A stretch of 64,000 nucleotides of DNA from Motilimonas sp. E26 (GTDB taxonomy: Bacteria; Pseudomonadota; Gammaproteobacteria; Enterobacterales; CBDFNC01). The notes under the pieces were generated by a model. The model did no database searches and was not told the DNA's origin. It saw only the letters and a list, made by a program, of their open reading frames with translations. Positions 29,143 to 39,259 of the stretch are shown piece by piece (within the stretch, counting starts at the first letter, position 1; each line of letters begins with the position of its first letter). Location of the stretch: NCBI RefSeq assembly GCF_021278025.1, contig NZ_JAIBHJ010000004.1:62001-126000 (forward strand), in the 5' to 3' direction. A program made the position numbers and the translations under genes.

Positions 29143-29526
29143 TTGGATAAAAACATGAAGATTCTAATTGTTGATGATTTTTCAACAATGCGAAGAATAA
29201 TTAAAAACCTATTGCGTGATCTTGGATTCAACAATACCCATGAAGCGGATGATGGTAGCACAGCGTTACCTATGCTGAAGAATGGCGATTTTGAATTTCT
29301 TGTTACCGACTGGAACATGCCAGGAATGCAAGGTATTGACTTGTTAAAAGAGGTACGTAAAGACGAAAGCCTTCGCCATCTGCCAGTGCTGATGGTAACG
29401 GCTGAAGCCAAGCGTGAACAAATTATTGAAGCGGCACAAGCAGGTGTGAATGGTTATATTGTTAAGCCATTTACTGCCGCAACGTTGAAAGAAAAGCTTG
29501 ATAAAATTTTCGAACGACTTCAGTAA
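29143..29526 (+). CDS. cheY: Chemotaxis response regulator CheY
   Basis: The 127-residue single-domain receiver has D11-D12 as the acidic pair, phospho-acceptor D56 (TDWNMPGM), a switch threonine (VTAEA) and K in VKPF. CheY-P binds FliM to reverse the motor. I choose the TTG at 29143 because GAGGAG at 29131-29136 is 6 bases before it and the resulting length fits CheY. The frame stays open to an ATG at 29080, but those residues match nothing in the family. Confidence 0.94.
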   Translation: MDKNMKILIVDDFSTMRRIIKNLLRDLGFNNTHEADDGSTALPMLKNGDFEFLVTDWNMPGMQGIDLLKEVRKDESLRHLPVLMVTAEAKREQIIEAAQAGVNGYIVKPFTAATLKEKLDKIFERLQ

Positions 29527-29532
29527 GGGGGC

Positions 29533-30288
29533 GTGATGACAAGCACCAACGAAGCACTGCTTTCGCTTGAGCAAGCACAGCATTTGGTTGAACTACTTAA
29601 GCTTGGCGAAGTTGCACAGGCGAATTCTTTGATTTCTGGTGTGCTGTCAGATCCCTCTAAGAACGAACTGTTTGAGCAAGTTGGTTTACTGACGCGTCAA
29701 TTACATGACTCGCTAATTGATTTTCAAAACGATAATCGCTTATCTGAATTAGCAAATAGTGAAATACCGGATGCGAAAGATAGACTGACTTACGTGATAG
29801 AAATGACGGATAAAGCGGCGAACCGAACCATGGATGCTGTGGATGAAAGCTTGCCCTTAGCCGATCGACTCAATGAGAACATCCAACAAGTTTTGCCAGG
29901 TTGGAACAGCTTGATGAATCGAGAAATCGAACTGGTTCAATTTAAGGAACTTTGTCACAAGTTAGACAAGATCCTTAAGGATTCAGAGCAGGACGCCGAT
30001 AAGTTAAAACACTTATTGACTGAAATTTTAATGGCTCAAGATTTTCAAGATTTAACGGGTCAGATGATCCGGCGCGTAATCACTTTAGTTCAGGAAGTGG
30101 AAGTGAAATTGGTAGAAATGCTGACTATGTTTGGTGAGTTTGAACAAAAACCAAAACAAAGTAGTACCGATGCACCTCGAATATCAGGGATTGAAGCTGA
30201 AGGCCCGATAATGAATGCCGAGTCGAGAGATGATGTCGTTTCGGGTCAAGATGATGTTGATGACTTGTTATCAAGTTTAGGATTCTAG
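29533..30288 (+). CDS. cheZ: CheY-P phosphatase CheZ
   Basis: The 251-residue mainly helical protein carries the CheZ catalytic segment with LMAQDFQDLTGQMIRR (the glutamine after DFQDLTG is the active residue). It ends with DDVDDLLSSLGF, a match to the C-terminal peptide that binds CheY. It removes phosphate from CheY-P. Starts at GTG 29533 or ATG 29536 are equally possible. Confidence 0.95.
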   Translation: MMTSTNEALLSLEQAQHLVELLKLGEVAQANSLISGVLSDPSKNELFEQVGLLTRQLHDSLIDFQNDNRLSELANSEIPDAKDRLTYVIEMTDKAANRTMDAVDESLPLADRLNENIQQVLPGWNSLMNREIELVQFKELCHKLDKILKDSEQDADKLKHLLTEILMAQDFQDLTGQMIRRVITLVQEVEVKLVEMLTMFGEFEQKPKQSSTDAPRISGIEAEGPIMNAESRDDVVSGQDDVDDLLSSLGF

Positions 30289-30297
30289 GAGTAGCGC

Positions 30298-32385
30298 ATG
30301 GGCTTTGAGGTCGATGAAGACATTTTACAAGACTTTTTGGTAGAAGCTGCCGAGATACTCGAGCTGCTTTCTGAGCAATTGGTTGACTTGGAAAAACAGC
30401 CGGATGATACCAATTTACTGAATGCCATCTTTCGAGGTTTCCATACCGTTAAAGGAGGAGCCGGCTTCCTCTCTCTTACTGAATTAGTAGATTGTTGTCA
30501 TGGTGCGGAAAATGTGTTTGACACATTACGTAATGGTGGCCGTCCTGTTAGTTCTGAGTTAATGGATACTATCCTTGAAGCCTTGGACTGCATTAATGAA
30601 ATGTTTGCGCAAGTGCAGGCCCGAGAGCCTTTAACGCCTGCGCCACAAGCTATCCTAGATGCCCTGCATAAACTGAGTCAGCCCGCTGGAGCTGAGCCCG
30701 TGGCCTCCCCTGAGCCTCATATTACCCCCGAACCGATAGCTGCACCTGAGCCTGAAATGACACAGGAAAGTTCTGCAACTGATGGTGCTGGCATTGATGA
30801 AATTACCGAAGATGAGTTTGAACGATTACTTGATGAGCTACATGGTAATTCAAGTCCATCGAAAGCTACAGCTTCGCCAAGTGTTAGCTCGGGAGACATC
30901 ACTGATGATGAATTTGAATCCTTGTTGGACGAGCTACACGGGAAGGGACAGCACAAAATTGCTGCGGCTCCTCCGCCAGCAGATGATAGTGTTATTGACG
31001 ATGATGAATTTGAGCGTTTACTTGATGAATTACATGGTGCAGGGCAAAGCCCAACTATAGCTAGTGCACCTGAGCCCAGTGAACCCGCTAAAGATACTGC
31101 TTCTGTCGCTCCAGCTCCTGCAGCCCCAGCGCCTGCCCCAGCGGCTGCAGTTAAGCCTCAGGCGCCTGTTGCTGCGGACAAACCTGCTACGAACAGGGCC
31201 AATCCACCTTCTCAAGGCGAGTCTACAGTACGAGTTGATACTCGCACCTTAGATGAAATAATGAATATGGTGGGCGAGCTTGTACTGGTTCGAAACCGTT
31301 TAGTGAGTTTAGGCATCAACAGCAGTGATGAAGCAATGGCTAAGGCCGTTGCTAATTTAGATGTTGTTACTGCTGATTTGCAAGGCGGGGTAATGAAAAC
31401 CCGTATGCAACCAATTAAGAAGGTGTTCGGCCGTTTTCCGCGGGTGGTGCGAGATTTAGCGCGAACACTAAAGAAAGACATTAATCTTACCCTTGAAGGT
31501 GAGGATACGGATTTAGATAAAAACTTAGTTGAAGCGCTTGCTGATCCCTTAGTTCACTTAGTGCGAAACGCGGTGGACCACGGGGTAGAAATGCCTGATG
31601 TGCGTGAACAAAATGGCAAGCCAAGAATGGGGCAAATTAAACTTTCAGCTTCGCAAGAAGGCGATCATATCTTACTGGTTATCCAAGATGATGGCGCTGG
31701 AATGGATGCAGAAAAACTTAAAAGCATTGCTATTAACAAAGGTATTCTCGATCCCGATACAGCAGCAAGGATGTCGAACACTGAGGCCTATAACCTTATT
31801 TTTGCCCCGGGCTTTTCAACCAAGGTTGAAATTTCAGACATTTCAGGTCGCGGCGTGGGTATGGACGTGGTTAAAACCAGTATCACTCAGTTGAATGGTG
31901 CAATTCATATTGATTCAAACCTAGGGACTGGAACTCGATTAGAAATTAAAGTTCCGCTTACACTAGCGATCCTACCCACACTCATGGTACTGGTTGGTAA
32001 GCAAACATTTGCTTTACCTTTAACGAATGTCAATGAAATTTTCCACCTGGATCTGCGTAAGACCAATATAGTGGATGGTCAGTTGACTGTTATTGTTAGG
32101 GAAAAAGCCATTCCGCTGTTCTATTTACAAGATTGGTTGATTAGAAATGGTGCCGCCCCTAGCCGTAAAAAGCGGGAAGGTCTAGGCCATGTTGTGATAG
32201 TGCAATTAGGTATGAAACAAGTTGGTTTCGTGGTTGACAGTCTAATTGGACAAGAGGAAGTGGTGATTAAGGCCCTTGATGATTTACTACAAGGCACGCC
32301 AGGCATGGCGGGTGCCACTATAACCAGTGATGGTGGTATTGCATTAATTTTGGATATCCCAAGTTTATTAAAGCATTACGCTTAA
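30298..32385 (+). CDS. cheA: Chemotaxis histidine kinase CheA
   Basis: The 695-residue protein has the P1 phosphotransfer domain with H49 in FRGFHTVKGGAGF, then no recognisable folded P2. A linker (about 130-300) carries three copies of a DEFERLLDELHG-type motif and an Ala/Pro-rich stretch. The P3 dimerisation helix pair (VRVDTRTLDEIMNMVGEL), the P4 ATPase (HLVRNAVDHG; DDGAGMD) and the P5 CheW-like domain follow. It phosphorylates CheY and CheB in receptor arrays. In Vibrio the linker between P2 and P3 binds the ParC/ParP polar localisation system, and parC and parP are present just downstream. Confidence 0.96.
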   Translation: MGFEVDEDILQDFLVEAAEILELLSEQLVDLEKQPDDTNLLNAIFRGFHTVKGGAGFLSLTELVDCCHGAENVFDTLRNGGRPVSSELMDTILEALDCINEMFAQVQAREPLTPAPQAILDALHKLSQPAGAEPVASPEPHITPEPIAAPEPEMTQESSATDGAGIDEITEDEFERLLDELHGNSSPSKATASPSVSSGDITDDEFESLLDELHGKGQHKIAAAPPPADDSVIDDDEFERLLDELHGAGQSPTIASAPEPSEPAKDTASVAPAPAAPAPAPAAAVKPQAPVAADKPATNRANPPSQGESTVRVDTRTLDEIMNMVGELVLVRNRLVSLGINSSDEAMAKAVANLDVVTADLQGGVMKTRMQPIKKVFGRFPRVVRDLARTLKKDINLTLEGEDTDLDKNLVEALADPLVHLVRNAVDHGVEMPDVREQNGKPRMGQIKLSASQEGDHILLVIQDDGAGMDAEKLKSIAINKGILDPDTAARMSNTEAYNLIFAPGFSTKVEISDISGRGVGMDVVKTSITQLNGAIHIDSNLGTGTRLEIKVPLTLAILPTLMVLVGKQTFALPLTNVNEIFHLDLRKTNIVDGQLTVIVREKAIPLFYLQDWLIRNGAAPSRKKREGLGHVVIVQLGMKQVGFVVDSLIGQEEVVIKALDDLLQGTPGMAGATITSDGGIALILDIPSLLKHYA
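30802..31038 (+). repeat. Three short motifs with an exact 96-base period in cheA
   Basis: Motif copies begin at 30802, 30898 and 30994, coding residues 169-183, 201-215 and 233-247. Each reads I-[TD]-[ED]-D-E-F-E-[RS]-L-L-D-E-L-H-G. The 17-residue spacers between them differ in sequence but not in length. Confidence 0.9.
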
Positions 32386-32407
32386 TGCTTCGAAGTTGAG
32401 AAGGTAG

Positions 32408-33556
32408 ATGTCAATAAAGGTATTAGTTGTAGATGATTCGAGCTTCTTTAGAAGACGTGTAAGTGAAATAATCAATCAAGACCCAATGTTAGAGGTGATT
32501 GATACAGCTAAAAATGGCCGTGAAGCGGTTGACATGGCGCAGCGGCTGAAGCCCGACGTGATTACCATGGATATTGAAATGCCGGTGTTAGATGGTATTT
32601 CAGCCGTGCGTGAAATCATGGCGTCGACGCCTACGCCTATTTTGATGTTTTCTTCTTTGACTCATCAAGGTGCGACAGCCACTTTAGAAGCACTAGAGGC
32701 TGGCGCGCTAGACTTTTTGCCGAAAAAATTCGAAGATATCGCGCGTGATAAGGAAGAAGCAACTCGCACTTTACAACAGCGAGTGAAAGCGATAGCCAGG
32801 CGTCGCGTTTTTTCTCCCCGCGCCGCTTCAGCAAATTTACGCTCTTCAGCTGCCGTGGGTTCAGCTTCTGCTGTAGAACTAAAAAGAAGGCCTGAATTAA
32901 ACGCTCGCGCGGCGGCACCGGTTGCACGCACCACCACGGCCAATGAGGTTCGTAGTACTCCCATTAATTTCAAACGAACTGGCAAAAGCTACGATATTCT
33001 CACTATTGGCACTTCTACTGGTGGTCCTGTTGCATTGCAAACAGTCTTAACAGCGCTTCCAGCGAACTTTCCACTGCCTATATTATTGATTCAACATATG
33101 CCTGCTACTTTTACAGCAGCATTCGCTGCTAGGCTTAATTCCTTATGTAAAATTAAGGTTAAGGAAGCACAAGACGGCGACCCTATTGTCAAAGGGCAAG
33201 CTTACCTTGCGCCCGGTGGTAAGCAAATGCTAGTTGAAGGCCGAGGAGCCAGTGCCCGTATTCGTATTATTGATGGTAACGATAAGGTTAATTATAAGCC
33301 TTGTGTTGATATTACGTTTGCATCTTTAGCTAAGCTCTATCAAAGCAAGGTTTTAGCTATCGTATTAACCGGAATGGGAGCTGATGGTCGCGATGGTGGC
33401 AGAATGTTGAAAAATATGGGGGCAACTATTTGGGCGCAAGATGAAAAAACGTGTGTGGTGTATGGCATGCCCCAAGCTGTAACCAAAGAAGGCATTTCTT
33501 CAGAATCATTGCCTCTTGATAAGGTGGCTCAGCGTATAATGACGGAATTTTCCTAA
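32408..33556 (+). CDS. cheB: Chemotaxis methylesterase/glutamine deamidase CheB
   Basis: The 382-residue protein has a receiver domain (phospho-acceptor D55 in TMDIEMP), an Ala/Arg-rich linker (about 135-190) and the methylesterase domain. Catalytic serine is in [10 protein letters not shown], histidine in [10 protein letters not shown] and aspartate in [11 protein letters not shown]. It demethylates chemoreceptors after CheA phosphorylation. The partner CheR is not in this window. Its stop shares a base with motC. Confidence 0.96.
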   Translation: MSIKVLVVDDSSFFRRRVSEIINQDPMLEVIDTAKNGREAVDMAQRLKPDVITMDIEMPVLDGISAVREIMASTPTPILMFSSLTHQGATATLEALEAGALDFLPKKFEDIARDKEEATRTLQQRVKAIARRRVFSPRAASANLRSSAAVGSASAVELKRRPELNARAAAPVARTTTANEVRSTPINFKRTGKSYDILTIGTSTGGPVALQTVLTALPANFPLPILLIQHMPATFTAAFAARLNSLCKIKVKEAQDGDPIVKGQAYLAPGGKQMLVEGRGASARIRIIDGNDKVNYKPCVDITFASLAKLYQSKVLAIVLTGMGADGRDGGRMLKNMGATIWAQDEKTCVVYGMPQAVTKEGISSESLPLDKVAQRIMTEFS

Positions 33557-34308
33557 TGGATATCTTGGGGCTATTTGGTTTATTTCTAGCATTCGCCTCA
33601 TTGATAGTTGCTGAGTCATTCACAGGAGGGAATCTTTCATTTTTACTCAACCTTGCCGCCTTTGTTATTGTGGTAGGGGGGACTCTAGGTGCAGTTCTGT
33701 TCCAATCCACCGCCGATCAATTTCGCCATGCGGTAATGATGCTTCCTCAATTAGTTAATCCCCCTGTATACCCGGTAAAGCGGCAAATTACCCACTTAAA
33801 GCAATGGTCTTCTATCGCAAGAGCACAAGGTTTTTTAGCCTTGGAGTCAACTATTGAAGATAAGAATATCGATCCTTTTACTCAGAAAGGACTCTCCATG
33901 ATAGTCGATGGGATCGATGCCGTAACATTACGTAGTGTGTTAGAGCAAGAAGTTGACCTTAAGCAAGAGTACTATGAACGTAGTGCTAAGGTGTATGAGG
34001 CGATGGGGGGCTACAGCCCTACAGTGGGTATAATAGGTGCGGTTATGGGGCTTATCCAAGCTATGTCTCATATTGATGATCCAAGTGTGCTTGGTCGCGG
34101 TATCGCTGCTGCTTTTGTAGCGACTATTTATGGCGTCGGCTTTGCTAACTTTATTTTTCTACCCATCTGCCACAAATTAAGGGCGCTCAATTACAAACAA
34201 GCACTTTACCATGAAATGACTATTGAAGGGTTAGTGTCCATCGTTAATGGAGAAAATGCATTAGTTATAGAGCGTCGGTTAGAGTCTTTTTCTGTTGAGA
34301 GTCACTAA
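33556..34308 (+). CDS. motC: Flagellar stator protein MotC (MotA family)
   Basis: The 250-residue protein has four membrane helices and a cytoplasmic loop between helices 2 and 3, with the MotA/PomA pattern GGYSPTVGIIGAVMGLI on helix 3. It pairs with MotD to form an ion channel that pushes on FliG. The placement cheB-motC-motD-parC is the one known from Pseudomonas. Coupling ion (proton or sodium) cannot be fixed by eye. Confidence 0.88.
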   Translation: MDILGLFGLFLAFASLIVAESFTGGNLSFLLNLAAFVIVVGGTLGAVLFQSTADQFRHAVMMLPQLVNPPVYPVKRQITHLKQWSSIARAQGFLALESTIEDKNIDPFTQKGLSMIVDGIDAVTLRSVLEQEVDLKQEYYERSAKVYEAMGGYSPTVGIIGAVMGLIQAMSHIDDPSVLGRGIAAAFVATIYGVGFANFIFLPICHKLRALNYKQALYHEMTIEGLVSIVNGENALVIERRLESFSVESH

Positions 34309-34309
34309 T

Positions 34310-35269
34310 ATGACTCGGCGCGTTAAAAAAAAACATATCCCAGAGCATAACCACACCGAACGTTGGCTGGTTTCTTACGCTGACTATATGACCTTGATGT
34401 TTGCGCTGTTTGTTGTCCTCTACGCCGCAGCAACAGTTAATGAAGACAAATATAAGGTTGTCATAGAGAACTTTTATTCGGCAACAAAAGAGTTCTCAAA
34501 ACATGTCGAAGTTTCAGATACTGAAGGTATTTTAACTAATGAAGCGGATGAAATAATAGAAGAGCAAGGGGCTGGATTATTAGAGGATGCTGGCTCAATT
34601 GTTGATGGTGGCCAAGATCTTTCGAATTTAGATCGGAATAAGCTAGGCGCGCCACTTACCTCCCTTGAAACAGAATTAAATGAAAGCCTTTTAAAAGAAT
34701 TAGAGAATGGTCAAGCCAGCGTCACGCTTGATGGTGATTGGTTAACCATTGATATTAGTAGTGGCATTATTTTCCCCAGTGGCAGTGCACAAATTTCTAA
34801 CTCGTCGGCGCAGTTGCTCACTCGAATTGCTGACATTCTTTTACCCGTAAGCAACTTTTTACGAGTCAGGGGGTACACAGATAATCAAAAAATTAACAAT
34901 GAAGTGTTTTCCTCTAATTGGGAGCTATCAGTCGCGCGTGCGACCAGTATATTACGTCTATTAGAGCAAAATGGTATTAACCCAGCCCGATTAGCAGTCG
35001 AGGGGTATGGCGAATATTATCCGATTGTCAGTAATAAAGATGCCGCGGGCAGGCGTAAAAATCGCAGAGTGGTGATCGCGTTATCTAAGTATGCTTATGA
35101 GCCGCCCAGTACGGCGCTTCCATTGGTTAATGCATCAGGGAATCTCACCACAGAGGCGACGATAGAGCCTATACTTTCAGAAACATCGGCCGATACATCA
35201 GATGACAGTAAAATAATTGAAGTTGAGTTACCAAATGGTGGCTTACGAATAACCACACGACAGGAATAA
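34310..35269 (+). CDS. motD: Flagellar stator protein MotD (MotB family)
   Basis: The 319-residue protein has one N-terminal membrane helix with the ion-binding aspartate in SYADYMTLMFALFVVLYA. A linker follows, then an OmpA-type peptidoglycan-binding domain (LRVRGYTDN; NWELSVARAT; NRRVVIALS). It anchors the stator to the cell wall. I start at ATG 34310, directly after the motC stop, because the open frame's earlier start adds five residues inside motC. Confidence 0.88.
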   Translation: MTRRVKKKHIPEHNHTERWLVSYADYMTLMFALFVVLYAAATVNEDKYKVVIENFYSATKEFSKHVEVSDTEGILTNEADEIIEEQGAGLLEDAGSIVDGGQDLSNLDRNKLGAPLTSLETELNESLLKELENGQASVTLDGDWLTIDISSGIIFPSGSAQISNSSAQLLTRIADILLPVSNFLRVRGYTDNQKINNEVFSSNWELSVARATSILRLLEQNGINPARLAVEGYGEYYPIVSNKDAAGRRKNRRVVIALSKYAYEPPSTALPLVNASGNLTTEATIEPILSETSADTSDDSKIIEVELPNGGLRITTRQE

Positions 35270-35273
35270 ATAC

Positions 35274-36059
35274 TTGATAGTCTGGACAGTTGCAAATCAA
35301 AAGGGTGGGGTTGGCAAAACGACCACAGTTATCTCCCTAGCAGGTTTACTTGCTGAACGGGGTCACCGCGTTTTGTTAATTGATACGGATCCTCATGCTT
35401 CCCTAACAAGCTATCTTGGATACGATTCAGATCTAATCGATGGCACATTGTATGAGCTTTTTCAGACCCATTCACCTGATAAGGCGACGGTATTGCGATA
35501 TACCTTAAAAACACCATTTGAGGGGTTAGATATTATTCCGGCGAATATGGCTTTGGCGACGCTTGATCGCGTGCTTGGCAATCGAGAAGGCATGGGACTA
35601 TTTCTAAAGCGAGCACTCGATCAAGTCAGAGATGACTATGATTATGTATTGATAGATTGCCCACCTGTATTGGGGGTGATGATGGTAAATGCATTAGCAG
35701 CCTGCAGTCGGATATTGGTTCCAGTTCAAACTGAGTTCCTTGCCTTAAAAGGCTTAGAGCGGATGATCCGCACCTTCGATATTATGCAGCGTTCGCGGCC
35801 ACAACCATTTAAGTATTGTGTTATTCCAACCATGTTTGATAAGCGTACTAAAGCGTCTTTAAATACGTTGCAAGCAATTAAAGATAAGCATCCGAGGGAT
35901 GCGTGGAATTCAGTGATCCCGATTGATACTAAATTTCGTGATGCAAGTTTAAAGCATATTCCACCTTCTGCCTTTTCTCGAAACTGCCGTGGGGTATTTG
36001 CATATGAAACATTACTTAATCATTTACAGCAATTAGAGAATAAAGAGCAATCAAAGTAG
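35274..36059 (+). CDS. parC: ParA-like ATPase ParC for polar chemotaxis arrays
   Basis: The 261-residue protein is a ParA/Soj family ATPase: Walker A NQKGGVGKTTT near the N-terminus, LIDTDPHASLTSYLG as the switch I/A' region and DCPPVLGVMMVNA as Walker B. Lying between motD and a CheW-domain ParP gene, it matches ParC, which holds signalling arrays at the pole and distributes them at division. Translation starts at TTG 35274, five bases after the motD stop, with AGGA upstream. Confidence 0.9.
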   Translation: MIVWTVANQKGGVGKTTTVISLAGLLAERGHRVLLIDTDPHASLTSYLGYDSDLIDGTLYELFQTHSPDKATVLRYTLKTPFEGLDIIPANMALATLDRVLGNREGMGLFLKRALDQVRDDYDYVLIDCPPVLGVMMVNALAACSRILVPVQTEFLALKGLERMIRTFDIMQRSRPQPFKYCVIPTMFDKRTKASLNTLQAIKDKHPRDAWNSVIPIDTKFRDASLKHIPPSAFSRNCRGVFAYETLLNHLQQLENKEQSK

Positions 36060-36113
36060 CCTAAATGTGGCATGCTTAAGCATTAGAATTGATAATAGGA
36101 ATCAGGCTAAATA

Positions 36114-37031
<918 letters not shown>

Positions 37032-37141
37032 AAGTCTTTCTTCAAAGTTTTTGTTAAAACAAGCGAGTTTTTAAACCATTATTATCAGTGTCGTGCTAAT
37101 TTTATGTTAGAAAGCGATATTCTAGGTTAGAGGGAAAGCGG

Positions 37142-37630
37142 ATGAGTGAACAACGAAATGTAGCCGAAAATGTGTCTGAAGATGAAGTGTTACAATGGGT
37201 AACATTTCAATTAGAGCAAGAGACTTACGGCATTAACGTTATGCAAGTACAAGAGGTATTACGTTATACCGAAATAGCTCCCGTGCCTGGTGCGCCTGAT
37301 TACGTATTAGGTATTATTAATTTGCGTGGTAATGTTGTCACGGTTATCGATACCCGTTCTCGATTTGGATTGTGTCCATCAGAGGTCAGTGACAATTCAC
37401 GTATCGTGATTATTGAAGCTGAAAAGCAAGTTATCGGTATTATGGTTGATAGTGTGGCGGAAGTGGTTTACCTGCGCGCCTCTGAAATAGATACCGCGCC
37501 TAATGTTGGAACGGAAGAAAGCGCTAAATTTATTCAAGGCGTCAGTAACCGTGATGGCCAGTTGCTGATTCTTGTTGATTTGAACAAGTTACTCAGTGAT
37601 GAAGAGTGGGATGAAATGAGCGCATTATAA
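37142..37630 (+). CDS. cheW: Chemotaxis adaptor CheW
   Basis: The 162-residue protein is a single CheW domain with the signature VTFQLEQETYGINVMQVQEV, VPGAPDYVLGIINLRGNVV and ILVDLNKLL. It bridges receptors and CheA. A 110-base gap separates it from parP, so it may have its own promoter, although I found no strong element. Confidence 0.96.
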   Translation: MSEQRNVAENVSEDEVLQWVTFQLEQETYGINVMQVQEVLRYTEIAPVPGAPDYVLGIINLRGNVVTVIDTRSRFGLCPSEVSDNSRIVIIEAEKQVIGIMVDSVAEVVYLRASEIDTAPNVGTEESAKFIQGVSNRDGQLLILVDLNKLLSDEEWDEMSAL

Positions 37631-37633
37631 GCC

Positions 37634-38044
37634 ATGTTAGACCCATTAATTCAGACGAGCCTAATTGGGCTCGCATTACTGTTAGCTATTATTTCTCTTG
37701 TTTTTTCGGCGCTGGTGCAAAAAAAGCAGGCGAAGAAAATACAAGCCTTACAGCAATTAACAAAAGAGCTATTAAAATCAAAAGAGTCCCTCAATAAGCA
37801 AATCAGAGAGCTGCATTCAGGCTCAATTGGCTTAGGGAAAAAATTTCATCAATTAAATGAAGGGTTGAAAGAGGCCGTCGAAAAACAACAAGAAATTGTT
37901 GATACCGCACCTGACAATAAACTGTATACGCGCGCTGTGAAAATGGTCGCCCTTGGCGCTGGTTTAGAAGAACTGATGAATGAGTGTGAGTTACCAAAAG
38001 CGGAAGCTGAGTTGTTGCTCAGTTTACACGGCAAGTCTCGTTAG
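37634..38044 (+). CDS. DUF2802 membrane-anchored coiled-coil protein
   Basis: The 136-residue protein has one N-terminal membrane helix (about 8-28), a charged coiled-coil region and a small C-terminal domain (YTRAVKMVALGAGLEELMNE; AEAELLLSLH) that resembles a helix-turn-helix. It starts 3 bases after the cheW stop and matches the DUF2802 family found next to cheW in polar flagellates. I know no experimentally defined function. It converges on the minus-strand pair with 21 bases between. Confidence 0.75.
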   Translation: MLDPLIQTSLIGLALLLAIISLVFSALVQKKQAKKIQALQQLTKELLKSKESLNKQIRELHSGSIGLGKKFHQLNEGLKEAVEKQQEIVDTAPDNKLYTRAVKMVALGAGLEELMNECELPKAEAELLLSLHGKSR

Positions 38045-38065
38045 TTTACCTGCACTGATTAATGG

Positions 38066-38359
38066 CTATATCTTGATATCGACTTGCTCTAGGGGATGAT
38101 TCCAATGTTCTGGGAACTTTCCTTGGAGTAAGTATGAGAAACTAATCAGTTCGGCGATTACTGTATATAGAGCTTCTGGAATTTCTTCTCCCTGCTCTAA
38201 ACTGTCCAAAAGTGAAAGTAAGTGCTCATCTTGATGCACGATTAAGCCTGCTTCGAGAGCGGCTTTATTTAACGCTTCTGCTTCATGTTCCTGCTTTTTC
38301 TGGCTAACCACAGGTGACTTAGATTTATCCAAATATGAAATAGCAATGGATTTTTTCAT
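38066..38359 (-). CDS. Stand-alone FlhB C-terminal-like protein
   Basis: The 97-residue protein aligns by eye to the cytoplasmic C-terminal half of FlhB after the cleavage site: AISYLDKSKSPVV, EAGLIVHQDEHLLSLLDSLE, then EEIPEALYTVIAELISFSYLL, which mirrors FlhB's HELFVAVAQILAYIF. The NPTH cleavage site and all membrane helices are absent. Similar small proteins (FlhX type) are known in other bacteria, where one can replace the cut-off FlhB part. It lies 16 bases after the FliK-like gene on the same strand, which suggests the two work together. Confidence 0.75.
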   Translation of the reverse strand: MKKSIAISYLDKSKSPVVSQKKQEHEAEALNKAALEAGLIVHQDEHLLSLLDSLEQGEEIPEALYTVIAELISFSYLLQGKFPEHWNHPLEQVDIKI

Positions 38360-38375
38360 ACCGAATCCTTAAATA

Positions 38376-39206
38376 TTAAACGATGATATTGATAGCTGCT
38401 TCATTGTGTATTTCTTTACAAAAATCCTCAGTAACCTTTCCGAGGAAGCTTTGGCAATGGTTTCGTACACCAGCTTTGCTAAGTTGCTCGCTTAACAAGC
38501 CTTGGTAAGCTTGTATTCTCGCTAAATCTGCCTCATGAGTCGTGTAAAGTTTTATATCAACTATCGATTCCTCTATCACTGCATGGGCTAACATTTCATG
38601 GTCACTGATAGGCAGCTTAAGTTGTATTTGCCATTTTTTTTTGCCTTTTTCGCTTTTTTTTGGCTGTTTGATCTTCAGTTGCACTGTTTTTAATTGCTGT
38701 TGCATGAACCATGGTAATTGCATCAACCACACTTGATGGTTGGGAGTATCATGTTGCGATACTTGAATTCCTTGTAGTACATCTTTTATCGCGTGCTCTA
38801 AACTAGAGGCTTGCAAGTCTTTAAATTTCATTGTCAATGCGAGCCAGCGTAGTGCCAGTTGATTGGCCTTATTTTTTTCAGGGGATAAAAGCTGTTGCAG
38901 TAACGATGTTAATGCCGATGGGCTAGTGGGAAACAGCTGACCCAGCAAAGTATGTAGCGCCTTAGGTTGACTTGTGAGGGGGAGTTTTTTTAATAAGGCG
39001 ATAAGCTGAGACAAATGTGAAGACAGAGGTTGTTTTTTTGCCAAGAGAGTCAGTTGAGCCATTTGCTTATTAACTTCTTCTGCTGAGCTGGGAGCTAAAA
39101 GATCGGGTGAGCTATTTGCTACCCAGTTACTGTTAAACTCTTTTTTCTCCAGAACCTTTACGGGCTGCGAGAGGGGCGGAGTTGAGTTTATCTTTTGAGC
39201 CATCAT
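38376..39206 (-). CDS. FliK-like protein
   Basis: The 276-residue soluble protein has a variable N-terminal part, a helical middle with repeated leucine-rich segments, and a C-terminal part (about 185-270) that resembles the FliK C-terminal domain: WQIQLKLPISDHEMLAHAVI, then LSEQLSKAGV. It is much shorter than the FliK at 16111 and has no Gln-rich ruler. It is the first gene of a two-gene unit with the FlhB C-terminal-like protein. The assignment rests on weak pattern matching plus that partner gene. Confidence 0.55.
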   Translation of the reverse strand: MMAQKINSTPPLSQPVKVLEKKEFNSNWVANSSPDLLAPSSAEEVNKQMAQLTLLAKKQPLSSHLSQLIALLKKLPLTSQPKALHTLLGQLFPTSPSALTSLLQQLLSPEKNKANQLALRWLALTMKFKDLQASSLEHAIKDVLQGIQVSQHDTPNHQVWLMQLPWFMQQQLKTVQLKIKQPKKSEKGKKKWQIQLKLPISDHEMLAHAVIEESIVDIKLYTTHEADLARIQAYQGLLSEQLSKAGVRNHCQSFLGKVTEDFCKEIHNEAAINIIV

Positions 39207-39259
39207 CTATCCTGAGGTGAAATGTCGGTAAAACCAAGCTAAAACTGCGAGAACACTGG

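Noticed and set aside
37055-37090. A sigma-28-like sequence before cheW (CAAAGTTT followed by GCGAGTTT)
   Set aside because: The -10 half matches FliA consensus poorly, so I do not list it as a promoter.
38066-38359. A truncated flhB pseudogene
   Set aside because: The frame is intact, has its own start and a partner gene, and stand-alone FlhB-C proteins are known, so I treat it as a gene.
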